Positions 1 to 7,049 of a DNA stretch of 23,548 bases are shown in pieces. Each line of letters begins with the position of its first letter. Positions within the stretch are counted from its first letter, which is position 1. The notes below the pieces were generated by a model. The model was given only the letters and a program-made list of their open reading frames with translations, had not been told where the DNA came from and did not search any database. Source of the stretch: an uncultured Acetatifactor sp. (GTDB taxonomy: Bacteria; Bacillota; Clostridia; Lachnospirales; Lachnospiraceae); NCBI GenBank assembly GCA_947644185.1, contig CANRZC010000004.1:1-23548 (forward strand), read 5' to 3'. The position numbers and the translations under genes were made by a program.

Positions 1-50
1 AGTTTCCTTCGCTCAGCAGGAACTTCACAGTCAGCTTTTGACCGTCTTTT
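1..50 (-). other. Left-edge sequence after the permease stop; possible start of a second permease gene, unresolved
   Basis: These 50 bases follow the TGA stop of the broken permease on the minus strand. In this transporter class a YtcP-type permease usually follows here. A GTG overlaps the permease stop (54-52) but its frame closes after seven codons. Another frame is open to the edge and reads KDGQKLTVKFLLSEGN, but it has no ATG and no good ribosome-binding site; GTG at 28-26 is the only nearby start. I cannot tell whether this is a gene start, a frameshifted gene start or non-coding sequence. Confidence 0.2.
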
Positions 51-965
51 TCACCAAATGCTGGTTTCGCCGACCTTCTTTGCAATCCAATTTACAATAG
101 CCAGTATGGTTACATTGATAATCGTGTTGAACAGACCGATTGCGGAAGAGTAGCTGAACTGTCCCCCCCGAATACCGATTTCATATACATAGGTGGAGAT
201 CACCTGGGATCTGGATAGGTTCAGGTCATTCTGCAGAAGCAATATTTTCTCGTATCCCACACCAAGGATTCCGCCACATGCAAAAATCAGCATGATAATG
301 ACTGTAGGCAGGATATAGGGGATGTTGACATGCCATATGATCTGCATTCGTGTGGCGCCGTCTATGCGAGCTGCTTCTATCTGTTCCAGTGGCACACTTG
401 CCAGCGCAGCCATATAGATAATCGAACCAAAGCCTAGCCCCTGCCATACGCCACTCCAGACATAAATGTCCTCAAAATATGTAGCTTTTGTCATGAAATC
501 CGTCCGGGTGCCCCCTAGGAACTCGATAATGGTGTTGACGACACCTGTCTTTTGGTTGAAGAACAGTGTGAGCATGGAGCATACCACTACTGTGGACAAG
601 AAATGAGGGATATAGCTAATCATCTGGACACTTTTCTTAAAGGCCTTACTGCGCACCTCATTCAACATCAGCGCAAAAATAATAGAACAGGGGAATGTTG
701 CCAGGCCATACAATCCAATCCGCAGCGTGTTCATCATCAGCAACCTAAAATTCGGGTAATTCATAAATTTCACAAAATATTTCAGTCATACCCAGTCGCT
801 GCCACAGATACCCTTTCTGGGAGAGAAATCTCGGAAAGCAATTTGAACTCCGTACATAGGCATGTAGGAAAAAACAAACAGGTAGATCATAGATGGTAGC
901 AAAAGGACATATAGTCTCCAATCGCGGAAGAGTTTCGTGAAAGTTAGCTTGTCACGTTTTTTCAT
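51..965 (-). pseudogene. LplB-type sugar ABC transporter permease interrupted by an in-frame TGA
   Basis: This is an inner-membrane permease of the LplB/UgpA class that would form the channel with a second permease. Two open stretches, 789-965 and 51-785, lie in the same frame and are separated only by TGA at 788-786. Together they give about 304 codons, the normal length. The N-terminal part holds the first membrane segment and the FRDFSPRKGI motif. The C-terminal part holds the remaining segments and the EAA loop (EAARIDGATRMQIIW), which contacts the ATPase. The intact paralogue at 16744-17664 has glycine where the stop falls (KFVGF versus DWV-stop-LKYF), so GGA to TGA is the simplest change. 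The start is taken as ATG 965, not 971, because AGAGAGG is 7 bases from 965 and touches 971. TGA ends several other genes here, so recoding is unlikely. The alternatives are a real nonsense mutation or a sequencing error. Confidence 0.8.
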
Positions 966-1020
966 TGCCATACCTCTCTGCCCCGCTATGCATGACGCAA
1001 GGCCATATACAGACTCTTAA

Positions 1021-1064
1021 GCTGCAAAGGGGAATGGTGTTGCTTTCATTCTTCCCTTTGCAGC
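1021..1064 (-). promoter_or_regulatory. Intercistronic hairpin between solute-binding protein and permease genes
   Basis: An inverted repeat pairs GCTGCAAAGGG with CCCTTTGCAGC (11 bp). GAATG/CATTC extends it past a two-base bulge, and the loop is 10 bases. In the minus-strand transcript no U-run follows, so it is not a typical Rho-independent terminator. Its place directly after the binding-protein gene suits a 3' mRNA stabiliser or partial terminator that raises binding-protein levels over permease. Confidence 0.6.
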
Positions 1065-1071
1065 AAAATGT

Positions 1072-2778
1072 TTAATTAGTTTTATTTTTCTGGTAATTAT
1101 CGTAGATAGTTTTGTAGATTCCTTGTAATTCCTCAATACCCATGTCTTCCAATTCTTTCTTGAAGGCAGCTGTTTCCGTAAGCGGTCGCTCACCTGTGAT
1201 GAAGAGGGCCACCTGCTCCCTTATATAAGGATTGATTACTGTCTCCAGGTCCGCCATTCTTTCATCCATCTCTGGCTCTACATAATAATTCCATGGAAAG
1301 CCCTCCGCCGCATAAGGCCATACATTCTCCAAAAGCGACATAGCAATCCCTTCCGGAGGTACCACCTTAGGTTCATGTCCTACAGACCTTGTGTGTACAT
1401 CCGCGCACTCTTCAAGGAACATTGCGCCAAGATGAGGATAGAATCCCAACATCTTATCTACCCAATAGGAATAACCACTCATACCCTCTGGTATCCCATC
1501 TGTGTTCTCTACGAACCTGCCTTCCTCCTCATTCCAAATCATTCTCGGAGCAAATCCATAGCTGTATTTCTCGTCAGCACCAAATGCCATCTGGTAGCAG
1601 TTATCTGTCACATCATTGAAAAAAATGTCCAGAATGCGCATACACAACTCCGGGTGCTCTGTATCAGCAGAGATAAGTAAATTACCTGGGATACAAAAAG
1701 TACCTTCGCGGGTTGCAGGAGTCTCATTCCATTGGCTCGTAAGCGGCTTGGCTGCTACCCACCCATCGTTAGACTGCCCTATCACACTCCGACTGATATA
1801 GTAGGAAGCGTTCTGTCCGGCTGTCACCTGCGCTGTCACTTCGCTGCTCTCAATGGTGAAGAAGTTGGGATTGATGATACCATCCGTATAGAACTGGTTC
1901 ATCACTTTCAGGTATTCCTGATACACATCCATGTCGTATACCGGGATCACTACCTCCCCATTGCGGATGGCAGGACCCATTCCGTAATTGCTGTCTGTAA
2001 TATAGCCTAGAGAATTGAGAATATACCAGCAATCTCCGTCTATCCCCATGCCTCCGCCCCAGGGATACATATTCTCACTTCCCACATTACCTGGATCCTG
2101 CTCCTTGATCTTGTACATGGCATCCACAAATTCGTCGAGAGTCTCAGGCAGCCCCACACCCACTTCATCGAAATAGGGCTCGTAGAGTATAATGTAATCA
2201 TGGGCTGTGGCGTTCTCTTTTGAAATGAGATAAGGCAATGTATAAATATGTCCATCCAGTGCCGTACAATCCGCCTTCTCCGCTGCATAGTCTCCATACA
2301 GGAAATGCCAGATACCCGGTGTCAGCTCTTCGCTGATATACTCGTCCATTTTCAAGAACATGCCCTCTTCCACGCCATATTGCATGATTTCAGAATTGCT
2401 GACCCTCATCTCCATCATGATGTCAGGCAAATCTCCTGAGGAAAACATGATATTCTTCCTGTCACTCAATGTATTTCCTGCAATTCCTTCTGTGTCGAAC
2501 ACCACATTATATTTGCCCTCAAAGTATTGGGACAGCCACAAGTCATCCCACTCATCCGCATTGTTTTCCATGGTGTAAGCCATTCGTAGTCTGATGTCAT
2601 CTTTATACGCATCCTTGATAATCGGATAAGCACTTTCCATGTTCAGGTATTCCGGGTAGTCCCCATCAGCTCCCTCCGCCTGCTGACTGTTCTCTTTTAG
2701 GTCGCCGTTTCCACAAGCGGCCAGCATCATTACCAATGCCAACAATAATGCTAATCCTTTTGTCCCATTTTTCTTCAT
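1072..2778 (-). CDS. Sugar ABC transporter solute-binding lipoprotein (LplA-like)
   Basis: This is an extracellular membrane-anchored binding protein that would deliver an oligosaccharide to the permease encoded downstream. The 568-residue product starts with a lysine-rich n-region, a hydrophobic core and a lipobox LAAC at residues 19-22, so Cys22 is the predicted lipidated residue. The length is typical of the large type 1 binding proteins paired with LplB/YtcP permeases. Aromatic and acidic residues are abundant in the mature part, as expected for sugar binding. ATG 2778 is preceded by AGGAGG about seven bases upstream. The 114-base gap to the DUF4838 gene shows no terminator and no convincing promoter, so it is probably in the same operon. 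The ligand cannot be read from the sequence; an N-acetylhexosamine-containing glycan is a guess from neighbouring kinases. Confidence 0.88.
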   Translation of the reverse strand: MKKNGTKGLALLLALVMMLAACGNGDLKENSQQAEGADGDYPEYLNMESAYPIIKDAYKDDIRLRMAYTMENNADEWDDLWLSQYFEGKYNVVFDTEGIAGNTLSDRKNIMFSSGDLPDIMMEMRVSNSEIMQYGVEEGMFLKMDEYISEELTPGIWHFLYGDYAAEKADCTALDGHIYTLPYLISKENATAHDYIILYEPYFDEVGVGLPETLDEFVDAMYKIKEQDPGNVGSENMYPWGGGMGIDGDCWYILNSLGYITDSNYGMGPAIRNGEVVIPVYDMDVYQEYLKVMNQFYTDGIINPNFFTIESSEVTAQVTAGQNASYYISRSVIGQSNDGWVAAKPLTSQWNETPATREGTFCIPGNLLISADTEHPELCMRILDIFFNDVTDNCYQMAFGADEKYSYGFAPRMIWNEEEGRFVENTDGIPEGMSGYSYWVDKMLGFYPHLGAMFLEECADVHTRSVGHEPKVVPPEGIAMSLLENVWPYAAEGFPWNYYVEPEMDERMADLETVINPYIREQVALFITGERPLTETAAFKKELEDMGIEELQGIYKTIYDNYQKNKTN

Positions 2779-2892
2779 TTTGTTCCTCCTCGTCCTCGTA
2801 TTCCTTGTTATTCTTTACGTTACAAGCTCCTTGCTAAAAAATGTCTCTATCCTCCTTCCACCTTTTTTATGCAAAAACCGAATGGGGTTTCA

Positions 2893-4599
2893 TTATGTTT
2901 CATACCACCCAGCTAGGCCTGGGCTAAAATCTGTCACGTCTGGTAGTTTCACACCCTCACGGTGCATAGTGATGCCAAACTCCTTCAGCTGTCTGTAGAA
3001 TTCCTCAAAGCGTCCGTCCTGATGGTCAAAGTGTGCGTACAGAAGATAGAACTCTGCCTGGAGTCTGGACTGCCTGACATGATTTCGCTGCTCTTCGGAT
3101 TCTGCCATGTCAAGTGCATCATCCCAAAGTTTCAGCATCTCATTCCAAAAAGCCCGATCTTCCTCTTTGTCTCCGCCTTTCGCAGTTAGATATTGTACAG
3201 GCATACTATATATCTGAAAGCCATTAGCAGAGGCCCTGGTGGTGATTCTGTCAATATACTCCCTAATATAGCGCCATCCCGCCCCATAATAGTCCTGCAG
3301 GAACTCGTCCATTAGGTCCAGATATTCCTCCCTGCTGATATTGGGATTCCATAAAAGCTTAGCGATTAGATATCCTCGCAGCTCGCCGAAGTCATCTGTA
3401 GGCGACTGCGCATTCCCCTGCTCAAAAAGCCCTACTACATTGTGCTCCTTAAAAAATTGTATATTGTCATAAATTGTATATAGATTGGGAAAGGGTGCCA
3501 GGTAGTATGCAAAATTCGTAGTATAGTCCCAGACATATAATCGTTTGCAAATTTTTGCCCACTCTTCAATGTCCTTTTTAAAAGCTAGGTTGCCTCCAAT
3601 CTTCTCATCGGAAATGGGATGCGCAAAATCGCATTCTATGGAGCAGAGCCGAATGATGACATTGTCCGCAGGCACAAGAGTCTTCGGCGCCTTTCTGGTA
3701 TATCTATAGGCAAGAGTGTCCACCAATATATGGGGATAATCCTCTTTTATCGCCTCCGCGATACGGTTCACAAACCGGAGCAGTGAGCCCATAGGAGTGC
3801 CCTCCGCCTGGTCAATAGCTCTGCATTTCTCACACTGGCATCCACATCCTTCCCCTTCAGAGTCATTCTGGGATATAGAAATAATTGTGGCGTTGGGATT
3901 CTCGTCCAACTTCTTTCTCACATTAGAGAGCACCCTCTGATAGACTTTCTCATCAGACAGGCAGGGCTGGCAGTTCATCTGGTGAGGTTCGTCCAACAGT
4001 ACAGACAGAGTGTGCACGAATAGGGCATACTCTATATTGATGCCATCGTCCCCTTCCCGTTTGCCATTCAGTCTGTGCATGGAGGATAACTCCCTATCAC
4101 CGTAGGCTGGAAGCCAATATACCTCGCGGTATTCAAAGTCAGGTCCATAGACCTTTTTTGTCCCTTCCAGTATCTCTATGCCGGTTGCCTCACGGATGAC
4201 AAGAAACTCCCTCGTATAGAAGCGGAACCCCATTTGGTCTTCCAGAAAAGTAAATATGCCGTTCCTGGTCCCTCTGGCATTGACTCCAGTAATATAGAGT
4301 CTTCCATGCTCCACCAAAATTGCGTATCCGTCATTTTTTATGAGTGCTCTCATTCGTTTCAATTCTTCCGTGTCCCGATGTGTCTTGTCCAATATAATTT
4401 CGTAATCTGTCAGCTGAGAATCATCTGCAACCGTCAGTTCATACCCTGTGGCTTTATGGATCATCTGCGCCAAAAGAACTGCTGCCTTTTGTAGACTGAC
4501 ATTCCCATCCTTTGGATAGACAATGGTATATTGGGCAATGTCAATGCCGCCAATGGTCATCTGTTTTATGGGAAATTCATTCCTCATATTTCCTCTCAT
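2893..4599 (-). CDS. DUF4838 domain-containing protein, GH-like, cytoplasmic
   Basis: The 568-residue protein resembles DUF4838 proteins, which are linked to carbohydrate clusters and have an N-terminal region similar to that of GH67 alpha-glucuronidases followed by a TIM-barrel-like domain. Supporting sequence includes the N-terminal DGYAI and ARGTRNGIFTFLEDQMGFRFYT stretches, a cysteine cluster (CGCQCEKC) that may bind metal, and the GSLLRFVNRIAEAI and NVIIRLCSIECDFAHPI segments. No signal peptide is seen, so it should act inside the cell. The start is uncertain: ATG 4599 has AAGGAGG four bases upstream, ATG 4587 is a second option, and ATG 4629 keeps the frame open but has no ribosome-binding site. 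It lies between the SIS pair and the binding-protein gene and is presumably co-transcribed. A glycoside hydrolase role is inferred and its substrate is unknown. Confidence 0.75.
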   Translation of the reverse strand: MRGNMRNEFPIKQMTIGGIDIAQYTIVYPKDGNVSLQKAAVLLAQMIHKATGYELTVADDSQLTDYEIILDKTHRDTEELKRMRALIKNDGYAILVEHGRLYITGVNARGTRNGIFTFLEDQMGFRFYTREFLVIREATGIEILEGTKKVYGPDFEYREVYWLPAYGDRELSSMHRLNGKREGDDGINIEYALFVHTLSVLLDEPHQMNCQPCLSDEKVYQRVLSNVRKKLDENPNATIISISQNDSEGEGCGCQCEKCRAIDQAEGTPMGSLLRFVNRIAEAIKEDYPHILVDTLAYRYTRKAPKTLVPADNVIIRLCSIECDFAHPISDEKIGGNLAFKKDIEEWAKICKRLYVWDYTTNFAYYLAPFPNLYTIYDNIQFFKEHNVVGLFEQGNAQSPTDDFGELRGYLIAKLLWNPNISREEYLDLMDEFLQDYYGAGWRYIREYIDRITTRASANGFQIYSMPVQYLTAKGGDKEEDRAFWNEMLKLWDDALDMAESEEQRNHVRQSRLQAEFYLLYAHFDHQDGRFEEFYRQLKEFGITMHREGVKLPDVTDFSPGLAGWYET

Positions 4600-4638
4600 T
4601 CCGCCTCCTTCGCAGCATTCTAATTCCATCTCAGGTTC

Positions 4639-5286
4639 TTAAAAGCCACATTCCTGATAGCGCTTCCGCAACTCATCATTGTATAGTCCGCCTCCTGGAA
4701 AGTTAAAGCTCTTCAGGATTCCAGGCCTGCAGCCCTTCTGCAGCATGGTTTCCACCACCACCGCAGTAACACTCCACATGATGAAGTCAGATGCGATCCC
4801 GGAAGCTGCAGCGAATTTTGCCTCCAAGCCCTCCACCTCCAGCATAGCCTCAGCAGCAGGTGCACAGTTGTCCAAGGCAAGCGTCACGATCTCGTGCAGT
4901 CTCTTTCCAGATTCATGCACCGGTTCCACAGCTTTCGCATATTCCATACTGGTCAAGGCAATTACTTGTACACCCTTCTGCACTTTATCATAGGCCAGGT
5001 TCACCACATCTAATGTCCGACCAGACACAGAGCTGACAAACATTACGTCACCGGGTTCTAGCTGTGTTTCCCCTGCCTTGTAAAGCTGGTAGAAAACAGG
5101 ACCTCCTCCTCTTTCATACAAGTCCATCTCAATAGAATGGCAAATTCTATACAAATAGACATGGCCGCCATGGGTCACAGCCTCTGCAACAATCTCTCCA
5201 GCCTTCTGGATTGTGTCCCTCTGGGTGCTTCTTACCTTGAACAGCAAATCATAGACAGCCTGCTGATAGCGATCCAATAAACTCAT
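4639..5286 (-). CDS. SIS-domain protein, divergent member of a tandem pair
   Basis: The 215-residue cytoplasmic protein has a sugar isomerase (SIS) fold, which binds phosphosugars in isomerases, etherases and regulators. The core signature is SSVSGRTLDVVNLA near residues 84-97, equivalent to the Ser/Thr-rich phosphate-binding loop. It aligns by eye with the upstream SIS protein through the SGKRL, EVEG and NFPGGGLYND segments. However, where the partner has NHGDRGDA and GPTSTV it has NCAPAAEA and AAASGI, so part of the conserved active-site region has changed. Start ATG 5286 is preceded by AGGAGG at good spacing. The gap from the partner gene is 33 bases. The two may form a heteromer or catalyse successive steps. 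The reaction is unknown; a MurQ-type etherase is not supported. Confidence 0.8.
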   Translation of the reverse strand: MSLLDRYQQAVYDLLFKVRSTQRDTIQKAGEIVAEAVTHGGHVYLYRICHSIEMDLYERGGGPVFYQLYKAGETQLEPGDVMFVSSVSGRTLDVVNLAYDKVQKGVQVIALTSMEYAKAVEPVHESGKRLHEIVTLALDNCAPAAEAMLEVEGLEAKFAAASGIASDFIMWSVTAVVVETMLQKGCRPGILKSFNFPGGGLYNDELRKRYQECGF

Positions 5287-5319
5287 AAAAACCTCCTATT
5301 CCAGTACAGCATCCTCCAG

Positions 5320-6060
5320 TCACATGTAAAAAATATGTTCTCGATACTGAGTAATAATCTCTTTGTTGTAAGCATCGCCCCCGTCTATGTTGCCGCTCAT
5401 GAACACAGGGGGCTGAATGTCCATTTCCATCAATATTTCACAGGCCCTGACAACGATTGCGTTCAGAATCGCTGCACCTACTACTGTGGAGGTGGGCCCA
5501 ATTTTTTGTACAAAGCCCTCCAGTTGGATGGATGCATCTCCCCGATCCCCGTGATTGTCAATGAGGATATCCGCGTAATCATACAACTTTTTCCCTGTTC
5601 TGTGTCTAGAAGATACTGTTGTGGTCGTGTTCATGTTGGTCATCACGATTACTGTCAATCCCTTTTCCTTTGCCGCTTTTGCCATGTCAATGGGTACTGC
5701 GTTTCGTCCAGAGACAGAATGTATGATAATAACATCTCCCTTATCTGTTGGCAAAGAATTGAAAATCACCTGTCCATATCCATCCAGTCGCTCAATTTCA
5801 CTGCTCATAGTAATCGGCGATACCTCCAGCAACATCCCTGGGACACGAACTGGATTCACAGTCACCATGCCACCTGTCCGATAGAAAAGCTCCTGGGTAA
5901 TCAGGCCTGCATGGTTACAGCCAAATGCGAAAATAGATTTCTTTTCCCTGTTGGCTTCTGCCAGCACCATAGCTGCCCGTTCCATAGGCTCCGCTTCCTC
6001 TGCAAAGGCCTCTTCCAAAACTTCCATGGTTCGTTTGTAATAAGCTTCTGTCGCCTTCAT
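5320..6060 (-). CDS. SIS-domain phosphosugar-binding protein (UPF0309-like)
   Basis: The 246-residue cytoplasmic protein resembles the UPF0309 type of SIS protein. Visible elements are the N-terminal helices, FAFGCNHAGLITQELFYRTGG, the phosphosugar loop HSVSGRNAVPIDMA, then DNHGDRGDASIQLEG and GPTSTVVGAAILNA. The last two blocks match the family signature and are missing from the neighbouring paralogue. ATG 6060 is chosen over ATG 6099 because AAGGAGGTG (6066-6074) sits at ideal spacing before it. It lies 44 bases after the stop of the sugar-kinase gene, so a kinase product (sugar phosphate) is a plausible ligand. Isomerase activity, for example on an amino-sugar 6-phosphate, is inferred. A regulatory sugar-phosphate sensor is an alternative, but there is no DNA-binding domain. 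Confidence 0.83.
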   Translation of the reverse strand: MKATEAYYKRTMEVLEEAFAEEAEPMERAAMVLAEANREKKSIFAFGCNHAGLITQELFYRTGGMVTVNPVRVPGMLLEVSPITMSSEIERLDGYGQVIFNSLPTDKGDVIIIHSVSGRNAVPIDMAKAAKEKGLTVIVMTNMNTTTTVSSRHRTGKKLYDYADILIDNHGDRGDASIQLEGFVQKIGPTSTVVGAAILNAIVVRACEILMEMDIQPPVFMSGNIDGGDAYNKEIITQYREHIFYM

Positions 6061-6104
6061 TTGTTCACCTCCTTCCGTTTTGCTTTGACATTCCTCCACC
6101 CTTC

Positions 6105-7049
6105 CTATATTCGGAATTGGGAAAATCGCTCCTCAATAATGTCTCTCAGCTTCTCTGTCTCCTCCCCTGACTCCAATCTTTGTCGAAGGATACAGCCCAC
6201 TACTGGTTCAACAAAAGGCCGAATTACAACTGCTTTCGGATATTTCCACAGAATATCCTGGCGAAAGGTCTCAAACATCCTGCCCTGCCCTTTCCAGGTT
6301 CCGCCAGAGGCCACAATCGGGCCTACCCACACACCACCATATCGCCCAACAAGCGTCAGCACCTGATGTGAAAGGACATGGGCTGCTTCCTCATAAAGCC
6401 CGATTGCTACGCTATCTCCCATCTCAGCCGCCTCCGCAGTCAGATACGTGGCCGATGCTGCCTGCCGTCTATAATCCGGATCCCTGGCCAATTTCTCTAT
6501 CATCTCCCATGGGTGGGACAGTTTCCATCTCTCCAGCACCAAATCCAGCAAAATCGTATTAGGCCCTCGTCCGTCATAAGCGTAGATGGCCGCCTTTAAA
6601 GTTCGCACTCCCAAGTCGTATCCACTTCCCTCATCTCCTAGCACAGCGCCCCAGCCTCCTACAGTATCCCGGACACCAGGCTGGATCAGAAATGCATCGG
6701 AGCCTGTCCCTGATTGAGCAGCCACACCGTAGAGCACACCTGCAGCAGCCAAAGCCACCTCTCCTTCCCCATAGCAGCAAATGTTCTTTACCCTGCAGTG
6801 GTTTTTCAGACTGTCCAGCAGCAATTCCCTATCTCCTGCTACACTCAGGCTTACATATTCTATCTCTTTGATCTCTTCCAGACTCAAGTCCTTTGCCAGC
6901 TGCCAGATTTCCATTTCTATATGTTCCACTGACTTAAAATTAGAGTTCACCCCAAGGACTCTAGCAGTTTTCACAATGTGCAGGTCCTGATCATACAAGA
7001 TCGCCTGAAGCTTTGTTCCTCCTCCATCTATGGCTATGAAATATTTCAT
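6105..7049 (-). CDS. BadF/BadG-family sugar kinase (N-acetylglucosamine kinase type)
   Basis: The 314-residue cytoplasmic protein belongs to the ASKHA fold, BadF/BadG/BcrA/BcrD family, which includes N-acetylglucosamine and N-acetylmuramate kinases. Motifs seen are DGGGTK at 8-13 (phosphate 1), GTGSD at 114-118 (phosphate 2), GGWGAVLGDEGSG at 131-143 and a C-terminal ASGG adenosine motif. The segment where GlcNAc kinases usually carry the catalytic Asp (an NDA-like motif before AL) reads GEGEVAL, so Glu95 may replace Asp. The start overlaps the stop of the MATE gene by ATGA, which suggests translational coupling. With the SIS proteins downstream, the likely sequence is phosphorylation of an imported amino sugar and then use by a SIS enzyme. 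The exact sugar is not determined. Confidence 0.85.
   Translation of the reverse strand: MKYFIAIDGGGTKLQAILYDQDLHIVKTARVLGVNSNFKSVEHIEMEIWQLAKDLSLEEIKEIEYVSLSVAGDRELLLDSLKNHCRVKNICCYGEGEVALAAAGVLYGVAAQSGTGSDAFLIQPGVRDTVGGWGAVLGDEGSGYDLGVRTLKAAIYAYDGRGPNTILLDLVLERWKLSHPWEMIEKLARDPDYRRQAASATYLTAEAAEMGDSVAIGLYEEAAHVLSHQVLTLVGRYGGVWVGPIVASGGTWKGQGRMFETFRQDILWKYPKAVVIRPFVEPVVGCILRQRLESGEETEKLRDIIEERFSQFRI

Noticed and set aside
786..788. TGA recoded as glycine or another amino acid
   Set aside because: TGA ends the oxidoreductase, MATE, AraC-type and glycosidase genes in this window, so it is a normal stop here.
1021..1064. Complete Rho-independent terminator
   Set aside because: There is no U-run after the stem on the minus strand, and a transporter gene of the same system follows.
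4639..6060. MurQ-type N-acetylmuramic acid 6-phosphate etherase
   Set aside because: The length and motifs fit UPF0309-like SIS proteins, not the longer MurQ family.
5335..6366. Long plus-strand open frame of 343 codons
   Set aside because: It lies opposite the SIS and kinase genes, has a composition rich in Cys, His and Arg with no recognisable domain, and has no promoter or ribosome-binding site. The minus-strand genes show clear family motifs.
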